A stretch of 40,179 nucleotides of DNA from positions 1 to 40,179 of the forward strand of contig CAYUVO010000016.1 of assembly GCA_964448185.1 (NCBI GenBank). The letters run 5' to 3'. The position numbers were made by a program, and so were the translations under genes. This DNA is from OFTM382 sp964448185 (GTDB lineage: Bacteria > Planctomycetota > Phycisphaerae > Phycisphaerales > UBA1924). Below are positions 9,929 through 18,945 of the stretch, piece by piece. The stretch's first letter is position 1. Every line of letters starts with the position of its first letter. The notes beneath the pieces were generated by a model that was not told where the DNA came from, ran no database searches, and was given only the letters and a program-made list of their open reading frames with translations.

Positions 9929-11634
9929 GGATTCGCTCCGGTGCTGCTCGCGATTCGGGTTGGTGCCTTATCGACCGGGTCTTCGACGGGTTTGCTCTGC
10001 CCGCGCCTCCAGCCGTCGTGGACGAGGAACCGATCGACCGGTCCTTCGCAGTCGCTGCGCCAGTGGCAGCCCCGGCTCTCCTGCCGCCACCCCGCGGAGC
10101 GAGTGATCAATGCTGCGACCAGCAGCATGTTCTGCGTCTCCCAGCCCGCGGGTTCGTCGAAGATTTTGTCGAGCGTGTAGCGTCCCCAGAAGTCGAACAT
10201 CTCGCCCGCGTCGCGCAGCTTGGCGCCGCTGCGCTCGATCCCCACGTTGCGCCACATCGCGCTGCGCAGGCTCGAACGCACGTCGTTGAGATCCAGCTCG
10301 CCCGTGTCCGCTTCGTGCAGATCGCTCACTATGCGCACATGCCGGGGCGGCGTAGATTCGCCCCCCCCTCCATTCCCCGACGCCTCGTTGATCTGTTCGC
10401 CCGCGATCGCTCCGAACACGAGCCCTTCGAGCAGGGAGTTGCTCGCGAGCCGATTCGCGCCGTGCAGCCCGCTGCACGAGGCTTCGCCGACCGCTAGCAA
10501 ACCATCAACGCCGGTAGCACACTGCAGATCCGTGCGCACGCCGCCGACCGAGTAGTGGGCAGCCGGGTGAACCGGGATCAGATCATTGGCCGGATCAATA
10601 TCGAAGTGGTGGAGCACCTGCGTGATCCCCGGGAAACGCTCGGCGAATCCCGAAACGTGCCGGCAATCGAGCCAGACATGCGACCCGCCGTCGCGTGCAA
10701 TCTGTCGGACGATTGAACTGGCCACAACGTCGCGCGGCGCAAGCTCCGCCTGCGGGTGAGCATCAACCATGAACCTTCGGCCCGATTCATCCAGCAAATG
10801 TGCGCCCTCGCCACGCACCGCCTCAGAAATCAAAGCTCGCGCAGCGCCCGGGACATACAACACCGTGGGATGAAACTGCACGAACGCCATGTCGCTGAGT
10901 GTCGCGCCCGCTCGATACGCGGCGGCCAAGCCGTCGGCGGTGGCGGCAGACGGGTTCGTGGTTTCGCGGTAGACCTGCCCGGTCCCGCCGCTGGCGAGCA
11001 CGGTGGTCCTCGCCCAGATCATCTGGAGCCCGTGGCGAGGATGATGCGTAATCGCGCCCAACACCGGCGCACCGGGTTCATCGCTCGGCGTCACCAGATC
11101 AAGCATGAAACACTGCTCGAACACCCTGACGCGGTCGCTGCAGCGCGCACGTTCGGTCAGACACCGTTGGAGTTCAGCACCGGTGGCATCCCCCATCGCG
11201 TGGTAGATCCGTCGCGCAGAGTGCCCGCCTTCTCGTCCTGCCATGAGCGAGCCGTGAGCGTCGCGGTCGAGCCGCATCCCCCAGTCGATCAGCTCGCGCA
11301 TCCGATCAGGGCCTTGCTCGACGACGAGCCGAACCGCTGCGTCATCGCACAACCCTGCGCCGGCTTTGTGCGTGTCCGCAGCGTGCGCATCGAGCGTGTC
11401 GCTCTCTTCAAGAACGGCTGCGACGCCGCCTTGGGCCCACGCGGTGTTGGTCGAACCCATCGGGCTCTTGGCCAGCACGATCACGTCGCCGCTCTGGGCA
11501 GCGCCGATCGCGGTCCGCAGACCCGCTACTCCCGCACCGATCACGAGCGTGTCGGTGAAGATCTGGGGCAACAGCGTGGATCGGAAGGGGATCAGATACC
11601 GCCGGTCATCGAAGGAGCCGTTCATTGCTCCCAT
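9925..11634 (-). CDS. nadB: L-aspartate oxidase
   Basis: A 569-residue flavoenzyme that oxidises L-aspartate to iminoaspartate, the first step of de novo NAD synthesis. The FAD dinucleotide-binding motif VIGAGVAGLRTA lies at residues 31-42, followed by GSTNTAWAQGG at 60-70, and REGGHSARRIYH plus PAAHYSVGGV, all typical of NadB and the related succinate dehydrogenase flavoproteins. The C-terminal helical domain is present, so the length is normal. The start used is the ATG at 11632-11634, with another ATG three codons later; no strong ribosome site precedes either. An internal run of eight C on the plus strand (10361-10368) encodes part of a Gly-rich insert. nadA and nadC are not in the window. 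Confidence 0.96.
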   Translation of the reverse strand: MGAMNGSFDDRRYLIPFRSTLLPQIFTDTLVIGAGVAGLRTAIGAAQSGDVIVLAKSPMGSTNTAWAQGGVAAVLEESDTLDAHAADTHKAGAGLCDDAAVRLVVEQGPDRMRELIDWGMRLDRDAHGSLMAGREGGHSARRIYHAMGDATGAELQRCLTERARCSDRVRVFEQCFMLDLVTPSDEPGAPVLGAITHHPRHGLQMIWARTTVLASGGTGQVYRETTNPSAATADGLAAAYRAGATLSDMAFVQFHPTVLYVPGAARALISEAVRGEGAHLLDESGRRFMVDAHPQAELAPRDVVASSIVRQIARDGGSHVWLDCRHVSGFAERFPGITQVLHHFDIDPANDLIPVHPAAHYSVGGVRTDLQCATGVDGLLAVGEASCSGLHGANRLASNSLLEGLVFGAIAGEQINEASGNGGGGESTPPRHVRIVSDLHEADTGELDLNDVRSSLRSAMWRNVGIERSGAKLRDAGEMFDFWGRYTLDKIFDEPAGWETQNMLLVAALITRSAGWRQESRGCHWRSDCEGPVDRFLVHDGWRRGQSKPVEDPVDKAPTRIASSTGANP

Positions 11635-11693
11635 TGTTGCACACTCGACGGGTCCGCCCCAGCATTCTTATCAAATACCTTACATCTTCGGCG

Positions 11694-12470
11694 TTACTCG
11701 CTCTGATTCTTGCAGCCGCAACCCCCGCCACCCACTCCACCACCACCACCGGCTCCGCCACAACACTCCCCGTCTTTCTTGCTGCCGTTTTCTTGACACG
11801 CGCAACCACCCCCCGCCCCACTCCCACAGCCACCGCCTTCTTGCGGCTCCTCGTGGTTGCACGCGGGGCGCGGTCCGAGCATGTGATCGAGTTTGGCTCG
11901 CAGGTATCGGCCGTGGTGTTCGATGTGCCACGTTGCGTAGGCCACGAACCACCGCAGCGAGACTTCCCCTTGCTCGGGGTGCATCGCGCAGCGAGCCCAA
12001 TGGTCTTCCGTCAGCGTCATGAATAGCTCGCTCTGCCAGCGCCGAAGCGTGTGGATGGTCGCGACAAAGCCCGCGATGGGCGCGGTGTGCTCTGAGCCGT
12101 AGAGACCTGAATCCACGAACGCCATCTCGTCCCACAACGCAAGCATCGGGCGGTCTTCAGCGAGGACGCGGCGAACCCGATGCACGAACACAAGTTCGGC
12201 GTCTGCCAGATGTCCGAGCAACACACGCACGGGCCAACGCCCCACGGACGCGCCCGCGTCGGTCGTTACGTCGCTCAAGAACGCTCGGTCGAGTTGCTCG
12301 TCGTCGAGATCAAAGATTCTTGAGTCGAGACCTTCGACGCCAAAGCGGTGGCGGGCGACGAGTTCAGCTGAAGGCGCCGATGCGATTTCGACGGCTGTGG
12401 GCGTGCTGAGCGAACCCATGGCCCTCGACAGTTCACCGGCGATGAAACTTGTGCTGTTGGTTCTGTTCAT
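11694..12470 (-). CDS. DinB-like four-helix protein with Cys/Gly-rich C-terminal tail
   Basis: A 258-residue protein whose first ~205 residues match the DinB/YfiT-like four-helix fold, including LLGHLADAE and the TWHIEHHGRYL segment, whose histidines bind a metal in this superfamily (Zn or Ni; often thiol transferases). The remaining ~50 residues are extraordinary: almost only Gly, Cys, Lys, Glu and Asn, with eight Cys including CAC, ECC and CGC clusters. The tail is in frame and ends at a TAA. The ATG at 12468-12470 is preferred over an upstream GTG at 12494. It is divergent from the thioesterase and 59 nt upstream of nadB on the same strand, so the two may be cotranscribed. The substrate cannot be told. 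Confidence 0.8.
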   Translation of the reverse strand: MNRTNSTSFIAGELSRAMGSLSTPTAVEIASAPSAELVARHRFGVEGLDSRIFDLDDEQLDRAFLSDVTTDAGASVGRWPVRVLLGHLADAELVFVHRVRRVLAEDRPMLALWDEMAFVDSGLYGSEHTAPIAGFVATIHTLRRWQSELFMTLTEDHWARCAMHPEQGEVSLRWFVAYATWHIEHHGRYLRAKLDHMLGPRPACNHEEPQEGGGCGSGAGGGCACQENGSKKDGECCGGAGGGGGVGGGGCGCKNQSE

Positions 12471-12545
12471 GGTGCATTCTTTACACCAAGGCACTCGCGG
12501 ACCACTCTCGTTCTCTTGGTGCCGCGGGACTCCTATTCTCCGGGT

Positions 12546-12950
12546 ATGCCTAATGAAACTCCCGAACGCCGGCTCTCACTGCGAGTGGTCACGCTCCCCC
12601 GCGACACCAACATCTACGGCACGATCTTCGGCGGGGTCATCCTGAGCTACATCGATCAAGCCGGGTTCGTCCAGGCCCGGACCCACGGCTGCCACCGCTG
12701 GGTGACCGCCTCGGTCGATCGCGTGGACTTCCACGCCCCGGTCCACCTGGGCGATGTAGTCGCGTTCTATACGTCAACCGTGCGGACGGGCAAAACGTCG
12801 GTGAGCGTCCACGTCGAAGTGGATGCCGAGCGCTTTGGCACGGGTGAAACGGTGCGGGTCACCGAAGCCACGGTGACGCTGGTGGCGATCGACGAGCAGG
12901 GCAAGCCCATCGCGTTTGCTACTCCCGCGACGGTCACGCCGCCGGCATGA
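12546..12950 (+). CDS. Acyl-CoA thioesterase, YciA-like hotdog fold
   Basis: A 134-residue single hotdog-domain protein, likely hydrolysing acyl-CoA to free acid and CoA. The diagnostic segment NIYGTIFGGVILSYIDQAG near the N-terminus matches the YciA/BACH thioesterase motif, with the catalytic Asp in YID. It is followed by VTASVDRVDFHAPVHLGDVV, typical of the second strand set. The ATG at 12546 was chosen because the conserved region starts soon after; an in-frame GTG at 12516 would add ten unconserved residues. It is divergent from the DinB-like gene, with a 75-nt shared promoter region. The natural chain-length preference cannot be read from the sequence. Confidence 0.9.
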   Translation: MPNETPERRLSLRVVTLPRDTNIYGTIFGGVILSYIDQAGFVQARTHGCHRWVTASVDRVDFHAPVHLGDVVAFYTSTVRTGKTSVSVHVEVDAERFGTGETVRVTEATVTLVAIDEQGKPIAFATPATVTPPA

Positions 12951-12997
12951 ATGCGCAGCGGATTTGTGCAGTAGAAAGGGTGCAGAATATGGTGTGC

Positions 12998-13039
12998 AAA
13001 AAAAACGTCCGCGCCATCCTGTGAGGGACAACGCGGACG
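12998..13039 (-). terminator. Rho-independent terminator of the PEP-CTERM gene
   Basis: CGTCCGCG (13006-13013) pairs perfectly with CGCGGACG (13032-13039). On the minus strand the stem is followed by eight T (plus-strand A run 12998-13005). It lies 38 nt beyond the stop of the minus-strand PEP-CTERM gene. Confidence 0.85.
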
Positions 13040-13077
13040 ATGAATGCTTCGTATTCGTCTGAACCGTGTGTCGTGCC

Positions 13078-13710
13078 TTAGCGGCGGCGACGCATGGCCA
13101 AGCCACCGAGCCCGAGGAGAGCGAAGGAGCTGGGTGTGGGGACGAGCAGGCCGTTGACCAAGGTCGTCTCGTTGCTGAAGTCAGCCGCGAAGAACGCACC
13201 CGGATCGAAGAACAGCTCAACGACAGCGCCGTCGAGCGGACCCAGCGGCGAGGGGTTCGCGAACGAACCGGCGGTGGCGCCGTCGAACGTGCCGTCAGCG
13301 CTCTCGTCGCCGAAGAACGCGCTGGTGAGCGTGCCTTCGAAGAAGACCGAACCGAAGAGCAGGTTGAACGTGCCGTCGATGTTCATGGTCAGCGAGTCGC
13401 CATTGGCGTCGTTGATCGTCAGCGTGCCGTTACCATCCGCGGTTGTCGCGGTGATGCTGCTGACGGCCATCGCGATACCAAAGTCTGCCGAGACGTGCGG
13501 GAAGGTTCCCGTCGAAAAGTCTGCGGTGCCGGGCATGGCGTCCCCACGGGTGACATCACCCGAGGTATTGCCGTTAGCCGAGGCGGTGTACATTGAAGTA
13601 CCGGAGTTGAACGAACCGTCCAGATCCGAGTACGTAAACGAGATCAGCTGAGCTGATGCTCCTCCAGCGAACAGCGCAAGTGCTGCAGCGCTCACAATTG
13701 TCTTCTTCAT
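13078..13710 (-). CDS. PEP-CTERM-like sorted secreted protein
   Basis: A 210-residue exported protein. It starts MKKTIVSAAALALFAGGASA|Q, a compact signal peptide, and ends VPTPSSFALLGLGGLAMRRRR, a PEP-CTERM-type tripartite sorting tail (V-P-x-P, hydrophobic helix, Arg cluster) recognised by an exosortase. The middle is rich in Thr, Ser, Gly, Asp and Phe (beta-structured) with no known catalytic motif. It is probably an extracellular matrix or surface protein. The ATG at 13708-13710 is chosen because AGGAGAGGG sits just upstream; the frame could extend to 13749 but that adds a basic, non-signal stretch. No exosortase gene is in the window. Confidence 0.88.
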   Translation of the reverse strand: MKKTIVSAAALALFAGGASAQLISFTYSDLDGSFNSGTSMYTASANGNTSGDVTRGDAMPGTADFSTGTFPHVSADFGIAMAVSSITATTADGNGTLTINDANGDSLTMNIDGTFNLLFGSVFFEGTLTSAFFGDESADGTFDGATAGSFANPSPLGPLDGAVVELFFDPGAFFAADFSNETTLVNGLLVPTPSSFALLGLGGLAMRRRR

Positions 13711-13732
13711 AGCCCTCTCCTCATAGATGGCA

Positions 13733-13738
13733 TATATA
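13733..13738 (-). promoter_or_regulatory. Possible -10 element of the PEP-CTERM gene
   Basis: TATATA on the minus strand lies 22 nt upstream of the ATG and would give a very short leader. A poor -35 candidate, TTCGTA, sits 17 nt further upstream. The rest of 13750-13936 holds only an imperfect inverted repeat near 13881-13943 and no gene. Confidence 0.25.
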
Positions 13739-13936
13739 CGTTCGTGCAAGCCATTTACGAAGCGAGCACCACAGCCTCAAGATACACCGGGATCGACACA
13801 GAATCGCGTACAAAAGGAACAAATCGGGTATTTCCAAGTGCTTTACCTAGTATCGACGGATCTTGGGAGCGATAAATACGAGCTATGAGAGCCAAGGTCC
13901 GAGAACTCGCGGCCATTCGGAGCTCTCACTATGGCT

Positions 13937-16900
13937 CTAAATCCGCTGGGTGTCCTGAGATAGGTTCTCGAGCAGCCAGTCCCCGCCCTGATCCGCCTGC
14001 CACGAGGCGCGAACAACGTCGCCGTTGGCTGAGGACCCCAAGATCGAGAGCGTCCCTGCATCAGAGGCGAGGCTCGTGAGCTGGCCCGTGGGCCGAGGAA
14101 TCGAGAAATCACCGATGTCGGTGATCGTTGAGGTAGTCCACTGCCCGCCGAACGCGGGCACCCACCAGTAGATGACGATCTGGTTGTTCTCATCGAGCCC
14201 GGCGTAGTTCATGCCGTCCCAACTTGTGTAGTACCCGGTAAGACCTTGGCCGACGATGCGGGGACCGTCGAAGCTGTCGGTGAGGTTGGCGTTCTCCCAA
14301 TCGCCTCCGAAAGTGGGGATCCACCAGGTGACGACGACTTCGCCCTGTTCGTTGAGACCTGTGAGGTTGATGCCGCTCCAACTGGTGAGGATGGCGGTGA
14401 GTCCGCCTACGAGTCGCGCCGAGCCATTGATCTGTGAGAGGTTGTCAGCCCGCCACTCGGTAAACACCGATGGCGAGATCCACACGGACACGATGTCGCC
14501 CGCTTCATCGAGCCCGGCGAGGTGCCACGAATCCCATGCCGTGCGGTAGCTGATGAGCTCGGTGTAGACGGGCGTATCGAAGTCGCCAACGTCGAGGCTC
14601 GCGGAGATGTCGACGAACTCGTAGGAATAGTCATCGGGCGTGAGATCGACCCCGGCTTGATCTTGCCCGGGCGTGAGCTGTTGATATCCGACCAGCCTGC
14701 CGTCTTGGTCGATGCCGCCGATGAAGACCACTTGACCGGTGCCGATGGCGCTGACGAACTGCGTCAGGTTGCGGACCGGACCGATCGCTCCGTCGAGCTC
14801 TTCGGTAAGGTTTCTAAATGACCAGGTGCCCGAGGCGTCGCGTTTGAGCAGGACCAAGCCACCATCAGACGGGTACGCCGCGTAGGTGAGCGAGTCCTTG
14901 GGATCGACCCAGGTGATCGCGTCGTCGATCGCTGGTGGCGCACCCAAAGTTCGAGCGAACTGGATGGCGGTCCAGCTTTGTTGGTCGCTGCTCTGCTCGA
15001 ACGCTACTACGTCGCCGCTCTGATTGATACTCAGCACGTTGTGGCGATCACCAGGACCCGCCGAAGTCTGCACCGTGGTGTTCTCATTGGCGAGCAGCGA
15101 GAAGATGACCGTTGAAGCGGTTGTTTGCGCGTCGCTCAGGCCGCCTTCGGAATCAACCGCGACAGCCAGAAAGATCACGGTACCCAGCGGCAGGATTCGG
15201 GTTTGCTCGCGTGTGAGCACGATCACGAAGCCGTTGGAATCGTCGGAATCGGTCGCGATGAGTTCGTCGTCATCGGGGATGCCGTCGGCGTTGAGATCGT
15301 AATAGAACCGAACCGCCGACACCACTCCATCACCATCAACGTCCGCGACGCCCGACGCGGTGAGAGTGACGAAGTCTCCTTGTGCGAATGAGGAACTGGG
15401 TGTTGCCAATACATTGAGAGTGGGCGCGATGTTCAAGACGTCAACAAACGCCACGTTGGTCGCGATCGTCGCGCCTCGATTGTCGGTGACGACCGCGATA
15501 AAGCCTTGTTGTCCTGCCGGGTTGGTGATGGGGATGCGGATGGTCGTCGCGAATGTTCCCGACGAGGAAGTAAAATCAGACCGGACATACTCGTCTTCGT
15601 CCGCGATCCCGTCGTTGTTGTCATCGAGATAGAACCTGACCTCGAAGACCGAGCCGTCGGGATCACTGACGTTATTGAGGATGACCGTCACCTTGCTGCC
15701 ACGGTTGATCTCGTCCTCGAAGACGTCGAGCAGATCAAAGGTGGGCAGCGCGTTGACCACAATGGGATCGCTTTGAGCAACAGGGCTCTTGTTGTTGTCG
15801 TTGTCGAGGGCCACCGCGAGAATGATGAGCCCGACCACCGGATCAACCGTCACCGGCACGGTGTAGCTGATCTGCCAGCCATCGGAGCCGTCGAGATCGG
15901 TCGCGATGAGTTCGGACGCATCGGCGATGCCGTCGCCGTTGAGATCGCGGAACCACTGCACCTGCGCGATCACGCCGTCCTCGTCTTGGGGAATGGCACC
16001 GAGCTCAACAATTGCACCGCCCGCGAGCGAAGTTCCGGGCACGCTCACCGTCACCGTCGGCGCAAGGTCCGCTTCACGCGCTCCGATGTCAACGCCCAGC
16101 CCCTTGGACCGAACCTGACCGGCTTGATCGAGCGCGGCGCTGTCGGGGTTGAGCCCCGCGCTGATCGCCCCACTGCCCGAGAGCAGCGCGTGGGTAGCGG
16201 TGGTTCCTAGGTCCGCCGACAATGCTGCGAGATTTGCATCTGCCCCGATGAGGTTGTTGTTGGTTGCGTTGACCAAGCCGCCCGAAGACCCCGCGTGCTC
16301 GATCAGATTGTACATCGAATTGGTCGCGTCGAGCACACCTTGCACATCATCGAGCGACGATCCGCCCCCGGTGTTCGCAGCGACGATGGTGCTCACAAGC
16401 GTCACGGTCGCGCCGTCAATGAACAACCCGCCTCCGCGATCGCCGCCGACAAAGCTCGAATCTATATCGGCACGATTGAACGCGATGGTGGTCGATGAGA
16501 TCGAAACGGTGCCCGTGCTCGTGAACAACCCGCCGCCTTGGCTGAGCGAAACATTGCCCGAGATCGTCGAGAGCGTCACGGTCAGCGAACCCGATGACAG
16601 ATACACCCCGCCGCCCGCATCGGCCCCGGTGTTGGCGCTGATGGTGGAGGTGGTGATCGTCGAACTTGTGGGGCCGCCAATGAAGATCCCAGCCCCCGCG
16701 CCCGAGCCGCCGCCTGGAATGCTGATGCTGTTGGCGTTGATCGTCGAGTTGGTCAGGCTGAACGTGCCGCTGGTGAGCAGTGCGAGGCCCGCGCCGCTAC
16801 CGGCGGTGATGGTGTTGTCGCTGATCGTCGAATCAAAGATCGTCACGTTGGCACCACCGCCCAGAGCCAGAACACCGCCGCCCGAACCGCCCGACGTGTT

Positions 16901-18709
16901 GTTGGTGATCGTGCTCCGCGCTATGGCCATGGGTGCCGCGATGAGCGTATCGAGCACGACCCCGCCGCCGCCGCTGGTTGCGGTGTTGTTGGAAATCGTG
17001 CTGTCAGCGATGATGAGCTGGCCCGTGGAGTAGACCCCGCCCCCGATGACCGCTGCGTTGGCGGTGATGACGACCTCGAACAAGGTCAGCCGTTCGAGTG
17101 AGAGGATCGCACCGCCCGAGCCGGTGGAGGTTCCGCCCGTGAGCGTGAGCCCTTCGATAAACACGGGCCCGCTGAGCGTGCCCACGGGCTGATCGATCTC
17201 GAAGATCCGCGAGGCACCGTTGGCATCGAGTGTGATCGTTGAAGCACCGAGACCGGTGATCGTGACGACGTCGGTGATCGTCAGCGCCGAGCCGTTGAGC
17301 GTGCTCGTCCCCGAGAGCGTGCTGGCAAAGGTGATCGTGTCGGCGACGGGGTTGATGTTGGCAATCGCGATCGCTTCTCGCAGCGAGAGGTTGGCGTCGG
17401 AGTCATCGCCATTGCTTTCGTCATTGAGATGAGCGACCACGAGATTGAGCGTTTGGCGTTCATACGCACCGATATCGATGCCGTTGCCATCGTCGCGGAG
17501 GTATCTGCCATTGCGGGAGTCGTTGGCGAGTGCGCCCGGATTGGCTCCCGTGTTGATGGCTTGGCTTCCATCGAGCAGCGGGTGCGTCTGCACGTTACCG
17601 CCGTTGAACGCGAGCGTTCCGAGTTGTGCCGCGACGCCTACGAGGTTGTTGCCGACGCCGTGTATCAGGCCGCCCGCGCTGCTCGCGTCACCGATCAGGT
17701 TGAACGTCCCCGTAACGGTGCCAGCGATATCGTCGCTCGTAGACACACCGGGACCGCGATAGTTCCCCGAGATCAGCGTGCTGGTGAGTGCGAGCGAGCC
17801 GGATGCCAGCTTGAGCCCGCCGCCGGCTTCGCTGCCCGACGCGTCGCTGTTCGAGCGGTTGAGTGTCAGCGTGGAGTTGTTGAGTGTGACAGCACCTGCA
17901 CCGATGAACAGCCCGCCGCCCGCTCCGCCCGCCGTGTTGCCCGAAAGCGTCACGCCGGTAAGCGTGCCGTTCGCTTGCAATTCGATCGCCCCGCCATCGC
18001 TCGCTGCGATGTTGCCCGAGAATGTCGAGCCCCTGATCGTCAATGGCCCCAGAGCGGTCAGCGCGCCACCCGAGGTAGCGGTCGCTTCGTTTCCTGAGAA
18101 CGTCGAACCCGAGATGGTCAGGGTGCTCGCCGACTCGCCGAACACCGCCCCGCCCCGCGCAGCAGCACTCGCGGTGATGGTCGTATCGATAAGCGTCAAG
18201 TCGCCCCGCGCCAGAATCGAACCACCTTTGGTGCTGTCGTTGCCCGCGGTGAGCGTGAGGTTGTCGATCGTCAGCGACACGCCGGGCGCGACGTTGAAGA
18301 TCCGCTGAGCATCGCCCGCATCGAGAACGATCGATTGTGCCACATCAAACTTGGAGTAGCCGCGGATAATCAGATCATCTGTGATCACCAACTCGCCGAG
18401 CGTGAGATCAATCACCTCGCCATCGAGCAGCGTCGAGAACACGATCGTGTCGGTTCCCGGCGTGAGGTTGGCTTGCTCGACCGCTTCGCGGAGCGTGAGA
18501 TCGTTGGACGTAAAGTTGCCGTCGCTCTCGTCGTCGGTAAAGATGTTGTCCACGACAAACGTCGAAAGCAGGCATCGCGGCTCAAGTGATTCGATCGGCG
18601 TACCGAATCGCTCCACTGGGCGCACCCAGCCGCTCACGCCTAAACGGCGCAGCAACCACCGAGCACTCTCAGATCGTGATCCCCACATTGAGGGTTTGCT
18701 GTTCGCCAA
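13937..18709 (-). CDS. Giant LEPR-xLL / parallel beta-helix surface protein
   Basis: A 1590-residue protein with four regions. (1) Residues 38-50 carry SLEPRCLLS, the LEPR-xLL motif near the N-terminus of many large planctomycete surface proteins. (2) From about 70 to 880 there are two homologous halves, each opening with a CSLREA-like segment (LTLREAVEQAN near 71, LSLREAIAIAN near 440) and then dozens of right-handed beta-helix rungs such as ISGSTFSGNxA. (3) From about 880 to 1200 there are three ~110-residue repeats, each holding an EF-hand-like loop: DLNGDGIADASE, DDNNDGIADEDE and DLNADGIPDDDE. (4) A C-terminal set of ~58-residue repeats (LTGLNEQGEVVVTWWIP, YAGLDENNQIVIYWWVP), perhaps a beta-propeller. 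A TTG start at 18707-18709 has GAGGAG 5 nt upstream; the ATG at 18688 is the alternative. It is probably surface-attached, adhesive or polysaccharide-binding; the ligand is unknown. Confidence 0.88.
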   Translation of the reverse strand: MANSKPSMWGSRSESARWLLRRLGVSGWVRPVERFGTPIESLEPRCLLSTFVVDNIFTDDESDGNFTSNDLTLREAVEQANLTPGTDTIVFSTLLDGEVIDLTLGELVITDDLIIRGYSKFDVAQSIVLDAGDAQRIFNVAPGVSLTIDNLTLTAGNDSTKGGSILARGDLTLIDTTITASAAARGGAVFGESASTLTISGSTFSGNEATATSGGALTALGPLTIRGSTFSGNIAASDGGAIELQANGTLTGVTLSGNTAGGAGGGLFIGAGAVTLNNSTLTLNRSNSDASGSEAGGGLKLASGSLALTSTLISGNYRGPGVSTSDDIAGTVTGTFNLIGDASSAGGLIHGVGNNLVGVAAQLGTLAFNGGNVQTHPLLDGSQAINTGANPGALANDSRNGRYLRDDGNGIDIGAYERQTLNLVVAHLNDESNGDDSDANLSLREAIAIANINPVADTITFASTLSGTSTLNGSALTITDVVTITGLGASTITLDANGASRIFEIDQPVGTLSGPVFIEGLTLTGGTSTGSGGAILSLERLTLFEVVITANAAVIGGGVYSTGQLIIADSTISNNTATSGGGGVVLDTLIAAPMAIARSTITNNTSGGSGGGVLALGGGANVTIFDSTISDNTITAGSGAGLALLTSGTFSLTNSTINANSISIPGGGSGAGAGIFIGGPTSSTITTSTISANTGADAGGGVYLSSGSLTVTLSTISGNVSLSQGGGLFTSTGTVSISSTTIAFNRADIDSSFVGGDRGGGLFIDGATVTLVSTIVAANTGGGSSLDDVQGVLDATNSMYNLIEHAGSSGGLVNATNNNLIGADANLAALSADLGTTATHALLSGSGAISAGLNPDSAALDQAGQVRSKGLGVDIGAREADLAPTVTVSVPGTSLAGGAIVELGAIPQDEDGVIAQVQWFRDLNGDGIADASELIATDLDGSDGWQISYTVPVTVDPVVGLIILAVALDNDNNKSPVAQSDPIVVNALPTFDLLDVFEDEINRGSKVTVILNNVSDPDGSVFEVRFYLDDNNDGIADEDEYVRSDFTSSSGTFATTIRIPITNPAGQQGFIAVVTDNRGATIATNVAFVDVLNIAPTLNVLATPSSSFAQGDFVTLTASGVADVDGDGVVSAVRFYYDLNADGIPDDDELIATDSDDSNGFVIVLTREQTRILPLGTVIFLAVAVDSEGGLSDAQTTASTVIFSLLANENTTVQTSAGPGDRHNVLSINQSGDVVAFEQSSDQQSWTAIQFARTLGAPPAIDDAITWVDPKDSLTYAAYPSDGGLVLLKRDASGTWSFRNLTEELDGAIGPVRNLTQFVSAIGTGQVVFIGGIDQDGRLVGYQQLTPGQDQAGVDLTPDDYSYEFVDISASLDVGDFDTPVYTELISYRTAWDSWHLAGLDEAGDIVSVWISPSVFTEWRADNLSQINGSARLVGGLTAILTSWSGINLTGLNEQGEVVVTWWIPTFGGDWENANLTDSFDGPRIVGQGLTGYYTSWDGMNYAGLDENNQIVIYWWVPAFGGQWTTSTITDIGDFSIPRPTGQLTSLASDAGTLSILGSSANGDVVRASWQADQGGDWLLENLSQDTQRI

Positions 18710-18905
18710 AGGCTCTCCTCGTGTTCGAGCCGACGGACTCCACTCCGGGGCTCAACAACACTCATCGGACGCCCATGGCCATCGCATCAGCCCCACTCCA
18801 GCCCCATGTAAACCACAGCCCGGACACAGGGTTATGACCCATACGCGGCAACCACACAGCGTCCTATAGCACGCCCACCCGAAGGTGTTTGCCTGTCCGA
18901 TAAAT

Positions 18906-18935
18906 ATAATATTACGATGACACTGCTTCACGCAA
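18906..18935 (-). promoter_or_regulatory. Putative sigma70-like promoter of the beta-helix gene
   Basis: On the minus strand, TTGCGT (18930-18935) and TATTAT (18906-18911) are separated by 18 nt. TATTAT matches the -10 consensus at 5 of 6 positions. It lies in an AT-rich patch between the end of sufT and the beta-helix gene, giving a leader of about 190 nt. The spacer 18710-18945 shows no gene. Confidence 0.4.
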
Positions 18936-18945
18936 TCGAGTCTTC

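Noticed and set aside
13881..13943. Imperfect inverted repeat after the beta-helix gene, considered as a terminator.
   Set aside because: The arms are interrupted, the loop is long and no T run follows.
14100..18300. Recurrent short repeats that look at first like a repeat array.
   Set aside because: They are coding repeats of the beta-helix and C-terminal modules; lengths and spacers are not CRISPR-like.
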